Positions 50,162 through 57,391 of a DNA stretch of 64,000 nt are shown here, piece by piece. Location: the NCBI RefSeq assembly GCF_002294995.1, contig NZ_NSGF01000012.1, positions 62,001 through 126,000 of the forward strand, read 5' to 3'. A program made the translations under genes and the position numbers. The number at the start of each line of letters is the position of its first letter. Within the stretch, counting starts at the first letter, position 1. This DNA comes from Mesorhizobium sp. WSM3860 (GTDB lineage Bacteria; Pseudomonadota; Alphaproteobacteria; Rhizobiales; Rhizobiaceae). The notes beneath the pieces were generated by a model. That model searched no databases and was not told the DNA's origin. It saw only the letters and a program-made list of their open reading frames with translations.

Positions 50162-50416
50162 TTAATCAGCGGCGAAGACTTTCGAGGACCCCTCGACGAT
50201 CGGCCAAAGGCCGGTCGAGGAGCCCGACATGACGTGGACCCTGTCACCGATGCGGGCGACCTTGCGGCCATCTGCGCCGCCAAGATCGACCCGCGGTGCT
50301 GACAGTTCCGCCCGGTCGCCGCCGCCGTCGAACAGCATCGTGGCGGAGCCGTATTTCGACAGGATCCTCGTTTCAGGGTCCGACGAGGGCGACGGGTTCT
50401 GATCCGAAAAGGTCAC
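50162..50416 (-). CDS. Second part of baseplate assembly protein V (in -1 frame), 84 residues
   Basis: From GTG: VTFSDQNPSPSSDPETRILSKYGSATMLFDGGGDRAELSAPRVDLGGADGRKVARIGDRVHV. P2-like V proteins continue after GDMRQ(A/G)V with just such a sequence (xFSDxNPxPSxD...) and a beta repeat, so this is the C-terminal half of V in the -1 frame relative to the first half. The GTG overlaps the stop of the first half (GTGTGA), so re-initiation would give two separate polypeptides, and a -1 slip would give one of about 178 residues. Confidence 0.7.
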   Translation of the reverse strand: MTFSDQNPSPSSDPETRILSKYGSATMLFDGGGDRAELSAPRVDLGGADGRKVARIGDRVHVMSGSSTGLWPIVEGSSKVFAAD

Positions 50417-50697
50417 ACCGCCTGGCGCATGTCGCCATGCGGCGCGACCAGCATCATCTGCTGGCCTTCCGTCGGCGGCCGCCAGGATTTCTCGTTGCCG
50501 GCTATCTCGCCCCATGGCCGCAGCGGCGACAGGAACTCGCGGCCGTTCGCGTCGGACAGCAGCAGCTGCACGCGCTTGGTGTCGTGGTCGACCTTCTTCA
50601 CCGTGCCGAAGCGCAGATTGCCGGCAACCATGCGTTTGAGGGCCGCGATATCGGCCTGCAGGCCGAGAATGACCCTCACCAACTCGACATCAGACAT
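50413..50697 (-). CDS. Baseplate assembly protein V, N-terminal part (94 residues)
   Basis: MSDVELVRVILGLQADIAALKRMVAGNLRFGTVKKVDHDTKRVQLLLSDANGREFLSPLRPWGEIAGNEKSWRPPTEGQQMMLVAPHGDMRQAV is the oligonucleotide-binding-fold half of gpV, which normally runs to about 200 residues. It stops at TGA directly after MRQAV; the rest of the family sequence continues in the -1 frame (see 50162-50416). Confidence 0.85.
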   Translation of the reverse strand: MSDVELVRVILGLQADIAALKRMVAGNLRFGTVKKVDHDTKRVQLLLSDANGREFLSPLRPWGEIAGNEKSWRPPTEGQQMMLVAPHGDMRQAV

Positions 50698-51515
50698 CAG
50701 GCTGCACCGCCGAGCTCGGGATCGGGCAGGATGTCTTCCGTCAGCTCGGTCTGCGCGCCGTTGAGCACGGTGCCAACCTGGTCGAACTCGACGACCTCGA
50801 CCAGCTGCTCCTCGTCCGGCGGAGCGACGCCGAGCATGCCCGGTACAGCGGCCGTCGTCATCAGGGTCGACTGCACCTTCTGCCAGGTCAACAGGTCCGC
50901 GCCCTTGCCGAGCTCGGCGCGCATGATGGTGACGGCGGACTGGTAATCAGCGACGGTCGCCAACTGGGTCAACGCAGCGTCGATGACTGTGGGCAACCCA
51001 GCACCGGGCGCCGGATCGCAGACCGGCTCGATCTCGATCTCGACCATTCGGATCGCATGCTTGCGACCGCCCTCCGGGTCGACGCCGCGATTGGCCTTGA
51101 TCGGCCCGATAGCGGCAACCAGCGACCTGAAACATTCGGCGAAGGCGTTGTTCGGATCGGACAGCACGCGGCGCCATTGCCGGTCGAGCATGTCGAGCGA
51201 GAATTCGAGGCCGGCATCGGTCGCCGCGATCTCGATCTGGGCGACGGTCTGGCCATCCGTCGTCTGATAGGCGACGCTCGAGGCGACGATCAGGTCGAGC
51301 GCGAAGCTCACCGTGCCGGAGGTGGCGAAGAAGCCTTCGTTCTGGCCGGCATACTTGCTCTCGTCGATCCGCACCAGGATGACCGGCGCCTGCCGGTCGG
51401 TCATGATGGCGGAGAGCGCCTCGATCGAGGAATCGGTCACGCCGTCGGCGGCGATGGTGTTGCCGCGCAGCGCCTGCACCGCCAGCATGCGCAGCATTGC
51501 GTTGACCAAGCTCAT
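50697..51515 (-). CDS. Phage protein of unknown function in the head-tail junction region (272 residues)
   Basis: MSLVNAMLRMLAVQALRGNTIAADGVTDSSIEALSAIMTDRQAPVILVRIDESKYAGQNEGFFATSGTVSFALDLIVASSV. The N-terminal half looks like a tail-terminator or neck protein by its place between capsid and baseplate genes and by strand content; the C-terminus has an acidic tail. I recognise no family. It starts one base into the V gene's start region. Confidence 0.7.
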   Translation of the reverse strand: MSLVNAMLRMLAVQALRGNTIAADGVTDSSIEALSAIMTDRQAPVILVRIDESKYAGQNEGFFATSGTVSFALDLIVASSVAYQTTDGQTVAQIEIAATDAGLEFSLDMLDRQWRRVLSDPNNAFAECFRSLVAAIGPIKANRGVDPEGGRKHAIRMVEIEIEPVCDPAPGAGLPTVIDAALTQLATVADYQSAVTIMRAELGKGADLLTWQKVQSTLMTTAAVPGMLGVAPPDEEQLVEVVEFDQVGTVLNGAQTELTEDILPDPELGGAA

Positions 51516-51525
51516 GTTCTTGAAC

Positions 51526-51918
51526 TCATGCGGCTGGCTTGAGGTTGGACAGGAAGAACACGATCACCTCGGGCAGGTCGTCGACGACGCGCACGATTGA
51601 ATAGATCGGCTCGGCCGGGCGGCTAGTCACCTCCGCCTGGTCGCCGTCCTTGGGCAACCAGGCCATATCCGAACGCGGGATCGAGATCGTGCACAAGCGC
51701 CCCGCAAAGCGCGTCGGCGCCATGCCGCGGTCGCGGCCGCCAAGGAAATCGAGGTCCGGATCGATGTCAAACCGGCCTTTCAGGTTGACCATCGCCGGAC
51801 GCGACGGATCGTCGGCCACCGACATCTCGCCCCGCAGCTTGGCGCGGATGGTGATGAGATCGCCGAGGCGAGAGCGCGTCTCATGGACAAGGCGCGAGCG
51901 GGCTGCACGAATGTCCAT
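51526..51918 (-). CDS. Phage protein, probable head-tail connector (130 residues)
   Basis: MDIRAARSRLVHETRSRLGDLITIRAKLRGEMSVADDPSRPAMVNLKGRFDIDPDLDFLGGRDRGMAPTRFAGRLCTISIPRSDMAWLPKDGDQAEVTSRPAEPIYSIVRVVDDLPEVIVFFLSNLKPAA. The closing part is a beta strand series like head-tail joining proteins, and position after the capsid gene agrees, but the match is by layout. The internal ATG at MDIRAA has the coding look; the longer frame does not. Confidence 0.65.
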   Translation of the reverse strand: MDIRAARSRLVHETRSRLGDLITIRAKLRGEMSVADDPSRPAMVNLKGRFDIDPDLDFLGGRDRGMAPTRFAGRLCTISIPRSDMAWLPKDGDQAEVTSRPAEPIYSIVRVVDDLPEVIVFFLSNLKPAA

Positions 51919-51943
51919 GAGAGGCTCCGAATGAGATGAGACC

Positions 51944-52180
51944 TCAGGCCTGGCCGAGGTCCATCTGGTTGGCTTCGTCGGCCCGCGCAAGGTCGACCTT
52001 GGTGGCTGGGCGCGCGGCGCCCTTGACGACAAGATCCTCGAGCTGCTTCTTGTCGACGTCGATGATCGAGCCGGGCGCCTTGACCTCGATCTCGGCGCGC
52101 TTGACCGTCTTGCCTTCCGGGCTCTTCTCGCCTGGCGACTTGCACAGGTGAACGGTGCTCAAAGCAACGGCTTTGACCAT
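51944..52180 (-). CDS. Small phage protein downstream of the capsid gene (78 residues)
   Basis: MVKAVALSTVHLCKSPGEKSPEGKTVKRAEIEVKAPGSIIDVDKKQLEDLVVKGAARPATKVDLARADEANQMDLGQA. A compact alpha/beta sequence resembling small phage proteins next to E-type capsids. Function unknown. Confidence 0.65.
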   Translation of the reverse strand: MVKAVALSTVHLCKSPGEKSPEGKTVKRAEIEVKAPGSIIDVDKKQLEDLVVKGAARPATKVDLARADEANQMDLGQA

Positions 52181-52226
52181 GATGCTATCTCCAATTGTGT
52201 TGAATGCCGAGGCCGGACCGGGGCAA

Positions 52227-53282
52227 TCAGCCCAGGACGGTCGCCTTCAGCGTCGCGTTCGGGTTGACGGGCACCATCAGTGGCGCCGACTGGGTGAGGA
52301 TCTGCTCGATCGCCACATCTCCTTCGGGGATGTAGTTGCGCGGGAAGATCGGCAGCGCCTCGAACTGCGCATGCACATCAACGATCGTGCCGAAGCAGCG
52401 GTAGCCCTGCACGTTCGGACCGGTCAGCACGACATCCTTGGGCGACATGAACGGTGTGACCGAGCCATTGACGGTGTAATAGTCCTTATAGACCCAGACT
52501 TCGATGCCGCCCCCGAGCGTGCCGCCATAGCGAACCTCGCCGGTGGTCATGAGGCCGGTCTTGATCGTCAGGTCGGCATTGCCGCGCCTGGTCAAGTCCA
52601 TCTCGCCGAGAATCTCGCTGTCGCGCCGCATGACACCCCAAGCATCCGTGCCGACGGTGATGCGGTTCGGCGCGCCGCCGAATTCGGCCGAATGCATCGT
52701 GTCCGCCCAGCTCTGGATGTCGTCGAGGATGGACACGCCGGGGTCGCCCCAGCGCGCGCCGCTGCCGAGCACCACAGTGTGTGCGGCCGCTCGACCGAAA
52801 TCGACCAGCCGTTGCGGCATGTCCTTGCCTTCGATGACGACCTTACCATCAATGACGGCCTTGGCGGCCATCCACTCCCAGAGCCTTTCGACCGCAACGC
52901 GATGGAACTGCAGGATGTCGGCTTTGACCGCGTCGTATCGCGCCGCTGGGCTCTGCGCATTGGGACCAAGCAACGTGCCCGGGCGGCGGGTCAGAGCCCG
53001 CAGCGGCGAGACAGGATCGCTCGCCTTGACATAACCTGGCTTGAAGCGCTCGACGCGCGCGCCTTCCTCGTAGATCGGCCGGCCCTGCGCCATCGGGGCG
53101 ACGAAGGGCGCGAGCTTGCGGCCCGAACGCGGAATCTTCTCCAGGTCGATGTATTCGTCGGTCGATGACATCTGGTTGGGGAAGAGAAGATCGAGCCAGT
53201 AGCTCGGCACGATGTCGAGTTCACGGAACACACCGAGGAGAGTGTGCGTGTCCCAGAGTTCATAATGGTCGAAGTCCGCCAT
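52227..53282 (-). CDS. Major capsid protein (lambda gpE family)
   Basis: 351 residues. MADFDHYELWDTHTLLGVFRELDIVPSYWLDLLFPNQMSSTDEYIDLEKIPRSGRKLAPFVAPMAQGRP is the E-type capsid start, and TGLMTTGEVRYGGTLGGGIEVWVYKDYYTVNGSVTPFMSPKDVVLTG is in the P-domain. Family length is about 340. It follows the decoration gene as in lambda (D-E). Confidence 0.94.
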   Translation of the reverse strand: MADFDHYELWDTHTLLGVFRELDIVPSYWLDLLFPNQMSSTDEYIDLEKIPRSGRKLAPFVAPMAQGRPIYEEGARVERFKPGYVKASDPVSPLRALTRRPGTLLGPNAQSPAARYDAVKADILQFHRVAVERLWEWMAAKAVIDGKVVIEGKDMPQRLVDFGRAAAHTVVLGSGARWGDPGVSILDDIQSWADTMHSAEFGGAPNRITVGTDAWGVMRRDSEILGEMDLTRRGNADLTIKTGLMTTGEVRYGGTLGGGIEVWVYKDYYTVNGSVTPFMSPKDVVLTGPNVQGYRCFGTIVDVHAQFEALPIFPRNYIPEGDVAIEQILTQSAPLMVPVNPNATLKATVLG

Positions 53283-53342
53283 GATCGGGGGCCTTTGTAA
53301 AGGAGGCGGCCGAGGCCGCGATTGCGTCGAAGGTTTCGCGGG

Positions 53343-54119
53343 TCAGAGCCGCTTGCGGATGACAATGTTGGTGGGCGATGGCGCGGCGCGGAAAGCAGCC
53401 TCGCGCTTGTCGTCGGTGTTGAACGAGGCATCCCAGTTGAGCGCGTCCGGATTGAAATTGCCGGCGCGGTAGATCGCGACGCGCTGCGCGGCCTCGGTAT
53501 CGACCACCGGGGCCGTCGTGATGCCAAGCGGCGCCACGCCGATCTGATCCGCCCCGCCGACGAGGGTGGCGTTGGAAAATGCGATGGCGGCGGCGGTCTC
53601 GGTGGTTGGGATGGCGTTGCCGGTCGCTCCCGCGGCCCTGGCGACGATACCGACGATGCCGGCGGCATCGGATTGAGCGCTGACATCGGGATGGGGAGTG
53701 GTGAGCGAGCCGTATGCGGTGCCGGCACCAGCTCCGACATTGATCGCCGCGATCAAGTTGCTGGCGGTTTCCGCCGCCGTCGCACCGATCTTGACCTGGC
53801 CGGCGACGGTGGTCGGCGCAGCCTTCAAGGTATAGACCGTCGCGCCGATGGTGATGGTGTCGTCGACGGCGCCGCCACCGGAGAAGACCAGCCGGCCGGT
53901 CGCCTTGCTGCCGGGCGCATGGATAAAAGTCGCCATGGCCAGGGTGTCTGAGGCTGCGAGGCCGACAACCGAGAAAGCCGGCAGCGCTACATCCGCTGCC
54001 ACGGGGAAGTCTTCGGTGACAGGGTGCGGGATGGCCGAATTGAAGATTTCGGCGGAGGTGAACGTATCGGACACGTCCCGAGCCGCCATGCCCGGCTGTG
54101 CAAATGGAATGCTGATCAT
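53343..54119 (-). CDS. Head decoration protein with inserted domain (258 residues)
   Basis: The N-terminal 70 residues (PHPVTEDFPVAADVALPAFSVVGLAASDTLAMAT) and the last 55 (LGITTAPVVDTEAAQRVAIYRAGNFNPDALNWDASFNTDDKREAAFRAAPSPTNIVIRKRL) are gpD-like. Between them, residues about 71-192 hold an inserted beta domain, DTITIGATVYTLKAAPTTVAGQVKIGATAAETASNLIAAIN, of a type seen in other phage surface proteins. Lambda gpD is 110 residues, so the insertion more than doubles it and should project from the head. A GAAAGGG site precedes the ATG. Confidence 0.85.
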   Translation of the reverse strand: MISIPFAQPGMAARDVSDTFTSAEIFNSAIPHPVTEDFPVAADVALPAFSVVGLAASDTLAMATFIHAPGSKATGRLVFSGGGAVDDTITIGATVYTLKAAPTTVAGQVKIGATAAETASNLIAAINVGAGAGTAYGSLTTPHPDVSAQSDAAGIVGIVARAAGATGNAIPTTETAAAIAFSNATLVGGADQIGVAPLGITTAPVVDTEAAQRVAIYRAGNFNPDALNWDASFNTDDKREAAFRAAPSPTNIVIRKRL

Positions 54120-54165
54120 GATCGACCCTTTCAGGTGAAGAGTTGCGGTTGGATGGTTCGAACCA

Positions 54166-54597
54166 TCAGCCCTGCCTGGCCGGCGCACCCATCGAGGCGC
54201 GGTAGTTGGCGAGAATTCGGTTAGCCGTTTCCTGCGATGCCGCTGCGGACTTTCCAGCGCCGGGCTGTGCGAGGCCGGCCGCGGCAAGACGCGACTTCTC
54301 ATAGGCCTCGGCGTGCGCCCCGGCCGGCTTGGACACAGCGACATTGGCTACGACGAAAGCCGCGACATCCTCGCCGGTCATGGCGGGCGACTTGGTCGCC
54401 AGGTCGAGCGCCGCCGCCATGCGGGTGCCGTCCCCCTTGACGCCCTCGGCGCCAAGGGCGGTCGTCAGACGCTTGTTCTCGGCCGACACGCCGGTGGCAT
54501 GGCCTTTGGTCTCGGCAGCGGCGACGGCTGCGTCGTGGTCGGCTTTCGGAATGCCGGCAACTTCGATGGCGGCGGGCGCGCCGGTGGTCTCGCTCAT
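54166..54597 (-). CDS. Nested scaffold protein (Nu3-like), in frame within the protease gene
   Basis: An ATG at MSETTGAPAAIEVAGIPKADHDAAVAAAETKGHATG lies at residue 302 of the protease frame. It is preceded by AAAGGGAGCACATCC, giving a Shine-Dalgarno at good spacing. The product, about 143 residues, is Ala/Lys/Glu-rich and resembles the scaffold made from within gene C in lambda. Predicted from sequence only. Confidence 0.6.
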   Translation of the reverse strand: MSETTGAPAAIEVAGIPKADHDAAVAAAETKGHATGVSAENKRLTTALGAEGVKGDGTRMAAALDLATKSPAMTGEDVAAFVVANVAVSKPAGAHAEAYEKSRLAAAGLAQPGAGKSAAASQETANRILANYRASMGAPARQG

Positions 54598-55500
54598 GGA
54601 TGTGCTCCCTTTCTGCGGCGTTGAGCGCCCGCCGTTCGGCGTGGAGGCGCGGGAAAGTTCAGTAAGTACGCTTTCGAACGAACCGACGCGGTCGGCGATG
54701 CCGACGTCGACCGCAGCCTTGCCGATGAAAGTGCGCGCTTCCGTCTTGCGCGCGGTGGCTGCGGTGAGCCTGGAGCCCCGCCCTTTCGCCACCGTGCCGA
54801 GGAATGCGCCGTAGAAGGCATCGACTTCCGCCTGCAGGTCCTCGCGGACGGCGTCGGAAAGCGGCTCGAAGGGGTTGGCGTCGACCTTGTGGGCGCCGGC
54901 ATGGATAAGCGTCGGGGTGATGCCGTCGCGGTCCAGCTGCCGACTGAAGTCGGCGTGCAGAAGAACGACGCCGATCGAGCCCGATATGCCGGTTTCGGTG
55001 GTGACGATCTCGTTGGCACCCGACGCGATGGCGTACATGGCCGAAGCCGCCATGCCGTTGACAACCGCGACGGTTCGCTTCTTTGCGGCAAGATTGCGCA
55101 CGAAGGCCGCGGTTTCGAAGGCGCCCACGGCTTCGCCGCCAGGCGAATGCATGTCGAGGATAACAGACCTGACAGCCGGGTCGGCAGCTGCCGACTTCAG
55201 CTGGAAGCCGATCCCTTCATAGGAGGTCAGACCGGAGCTGGCCCCGATCCAGGCGCCGCGGTTCACCAGTGAGCCGGTGATCGTGATGATGCCAACCCCG
55301 TCGCGGGTGACGCGATAAGGCACGGCGCGACGGGCGCCGTTCTCGTCCTCGACCACCGATCCCCCCTCGAATCGGGAACTCTCGGGCCCATTGACGCCTA
55401 GCCTGCCGGCGAGGACGGAAAGCACCACCTCGGCCTTGTCACGCGTGATCAGCAGCGGCCGATTCAGTACCCGGTCGGCGATATGGATCAGCGATGTCAT
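54166..55500 (-). CDS. Head maturation protease (S49 family) fused to scaffold (lambda C/Nu3 type)
   Basis: 444 residues. Residues 60-280 form an S49/SppA-like protease with catalytic Ser153 (VNGMAASAMYAIAS) and a candidate Lys205 (GAHKVDANPF). SVILDMHSPGGEAVGAFETA lies before it. After residue 300 the sequence turns to an Ala-rich, charged scaffold-like tail. As in lambda, an internal in-frame start with its own ribosome-binding site would give the scaffold alone (see next entry). Confidence 0.92.
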   Translation of the reverse strand: MTSLIHIADRVLNRPLLITRDKAEVVLSVLAGRLGVNGPESSRFEGGSVVEDENGARRAVPYRVTRDGVGIITITGSLVNRGAWIGASSGLTSYEGIGFQLKSAAADPAVRSVILDMHSPGGEAVGAFETAAFVRNLAAKKRTVAVVNGMAASAMYAIASGANEIVTTETGISGSIGVVLLHADFSRQLDRDGITPTLIHAGAHKVDANPFEPLSDAVREDLQAEVDAFYGAFLGTVAKGRGSRLTAATARKTEARTFIGKAAVDVGIADRVGSFESVLTELSRASTPNGGRSTPQKGSTSMSETTGAPAAIEVAGIPKADHDAAVAAAETKGHATGVSAENKRLTTALGAEGVKGDGTRMAAALDLATKSPAMTGEDVAAFVVANVAVSKPAGAHAEAYEKSRLAAAGLAQPGAGKSAAASQETANRILANYRASMGAPARQG

Positions 55501-55508
55501 GGACGCTC

Positions 55509-55781
55509 CTACCGCACGAACCGCGTGGTCTTGGCGTAGCGCGAACGTTTGCCGTTCTTTGCCGAGCAGGCAGCGGCGAGCCGCATAAGTTCGGCGTCGA
55601 GCGCTTTGACGTCGGCTCCGGAGAAACGAAGCTGCTCTCGCGTCACCGGCGACTGGATAGAAAGTTCCTCGACATGCTCGCCAGCGAGCGCGCGCAGCTT
55701 GACCGCATAGAGCGCCTGGTAGAGTGCACAGGGGTCATCCTGGTCCACGGCAACGCCGTTGATGGTGACGAGGACCGGCAT
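55509..55781 (-). CDS. Small head-joining protein (gpW-like position), 90 residues
   Basis: MPVLVTINGVAVDQDDPCALYQALYAVKLRALAGEHVEELSIQSPVTREQLRFSGADVKALDAELMRLAAACSAKNG... The end SPVTREQLRFSGADVKALDAELMRLAAAC resembles lambda gpW (charged strand then helix) placed next to the portal gene. It overlaps the portal stop by one base. Confidence 0.7.
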   Translation of the reverse strand: MPVLVTINGVAVDQDDPCALYQALYAVKLRALAGEHVEELSIQSPVTREQLRFSGADVKALDAELMRLAAACSAKNGKRSRYAKTTRFVR

Positions 55782-57391
55782 CAGGCTTCTTCCTTTTTTT
55801 TCGGTGCCTTCTGGTCCTGGATGACGTCGTCCTTCGCGTCGCCCGACCCCTGACTTGGAGCGAAAGGCGACGGCATGCCCGCGTCTACATAGCGCTTGTG
55901 CCAGTAGAGCCGGCGCTCGAAGACTTCCTCCGCGTCCGCCCCGATCTCGGCGCATTCCATGTCAAGCGTCGAGGTCCCGTTGAGCAGCCGTTCGCTCGCC
56001 GCCTTGGCGCTCTTCTGGTCGTCGGCAGTGGCCTTGGCCGGGCCTTGCCACATTGCCCAAAGCACCCTGTCCCGGTTGGCGGAGAAAGCTTCGTAGCCAC
56101 CCTTGAACGGCAGCCGGCCGGTGCCGATCAGCTCGTCCACCAGATGCTCGAAGCCGATCTGGCAGATCGGCGAAGCGATGCGATCGCGGCGGCGGGTGAC
56201 AACCGGATGCAGGGACGCCCCTTCCATCCGGGTCGAGGAATAGGTCGCGCCCTCATAGTTCATCGTGTAGCTGGCAACGCTGATGCCGATCGCGCGCGCG
56301 ATGCCGCGCTGCAGCTCGTTGGACACGGGCAGGAATTGCGGCCCCGGAATGCCGGTCGACATCAGGTCCAGTTTTTCTCCCGGCGCCAGATGCGAGATTT
56401 TCGGATCGCTGCCGACCGAGATCTCGCTTTCAGCCGCCTTGTCCATGACGGCAAGGAAGTAGTCGCGGAACTGGGCGCGCAACTCCTTGCCGTCCTGGCT
56501 CTCGCCAAGCGCTTCAAGAGCCTCGAAGGCCTCCGCCGACGGTCTTTCGCTGGTCAGCACCTGGGCAAAGACGGTCTGCAGGATGCCGGTCTGGATCGTC
56601 ACGTCGACCAGCGTCTCCCATTGCAGGTATTCGCGAAAGGCCGCGACGAGCCGGGAAATGCCGCGCACGTCGTTGCCGTCGACCGGGTCGAACACATGAG
56701 CGACCATCTGCCGCCCTTGCGCGTCATAGGCCCGATGGTCGCGCTTGACGACGATGACGGCTTCCTTCTCGGCGAGACGATAGGCGACCGGGCGGCCGTT
56801 CGGATCGTGGATAACGCCCTGATACAGCCCCTCGAACTCGCTGGTGTCCTGCACCAAAGCGGTAGGCGTCGTCAGGCACATCTTGGTGCCGGACCTGATG
56901 CCATAGCGGCGACGGTCGCCGGCGGACATATAGTCCATCAGCATCAGCGCCTCGCCAAAGACGACGTCATGACGGAGCGCGATGTCGACCTTTTGCGGCA
57001 CGATGAACTTGCCCTTGAGGTCGCATTCGCGCGCGTTCCACGCCCAGCGCTTCCACTCGGCCTTCAACAGCTTGATGAAATCGTCCGTCTCCTTCCTGTC
57101 GTAACCAAGCTTTGACAGCTCCGGCATGGGATTGAGGATGAGCTCGACCCCGACGGTGTCGGCGATGACCTGGTCGACCGCGCCTCTCAGGCGGCCTGAA
57201 TTCTGGATGATGTCCATGGCAAGGCCGGCCGCGCGTCGCCAGGCGGTGCGAACCTCGTCGCGGTGGTCACGCAGAGCGGTGCCGCGAGTCGACAGAATCC
57301 TCGAGCGGCTGTCGCGCAGATACCCGGCATGTGCGGGCGGGCGCGGAGCGGACGCGCCTCCCCTGCCGAATATCCGGTCCAGAACCTTCAT
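55781..57391 (-). CDS. Portal protein (lambda gpB family)
   Basis: 536 residues from MKVLDRIFGRGG. The block RTAWRRAAGLAMDIIQNSGRLRGAVDQVIADTVGVELILNP and VFDPVDGNDVRGISRLVAAFREYLQWETLVDVTIQTGILQTVFAQVLTSERP match the lambda portal. It is the dodecameric ring through which DNA enters the head. The start overlaps the terminase stop (ATGA), which fixes it; longer upstream frames are antisense to terminase. Confidence 0.94.
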   Translation of the reverse strand: MKVLDRIFGRGGASAPRPPAHAGYLRDSRSRILSTRGTALRDHRDEVRTAWRRAAGLAMDIIQNSGRLRGAVDQVIADTVGVELILNPMPELSKLGYDRKETDDFIKLLKAEWKRWAWNARECDLKGKFIVPQKVDIALRHDVVFGEALMLMDYMSAGDRRRYGIRSGTKMCLTTPTALVQDTSEFEGLYQGVIHDPNGRPVAYRLAEKEAVIVVKRDHRAYDAQGRQMVAHVFDPVDGNDVRGISRLVAAFREYLQWETLVDVTIQTGILQTVFAQVLTSERPSAEAFEALEALGESQDGKELRAQFRDYFLAVMDKAAESEISVGSDPKISHLAPGEKLDLMSTGIPGPQFLPVSNELQRGIARAIGISVASYTMNYEGATYSSTRMEGASLHPVVTRRRDRIASPICQIGFEHLVDELIGTGRLPFKGGYEAFSANRDRVLWAMWQGPAKATADDQKSAKAASERLLNGTSTLDMECAEIGADAEEVFERRLYWHKRYVDAGMPSPFAPSQGSGDAKDDVIQDQKAPKKKEEA

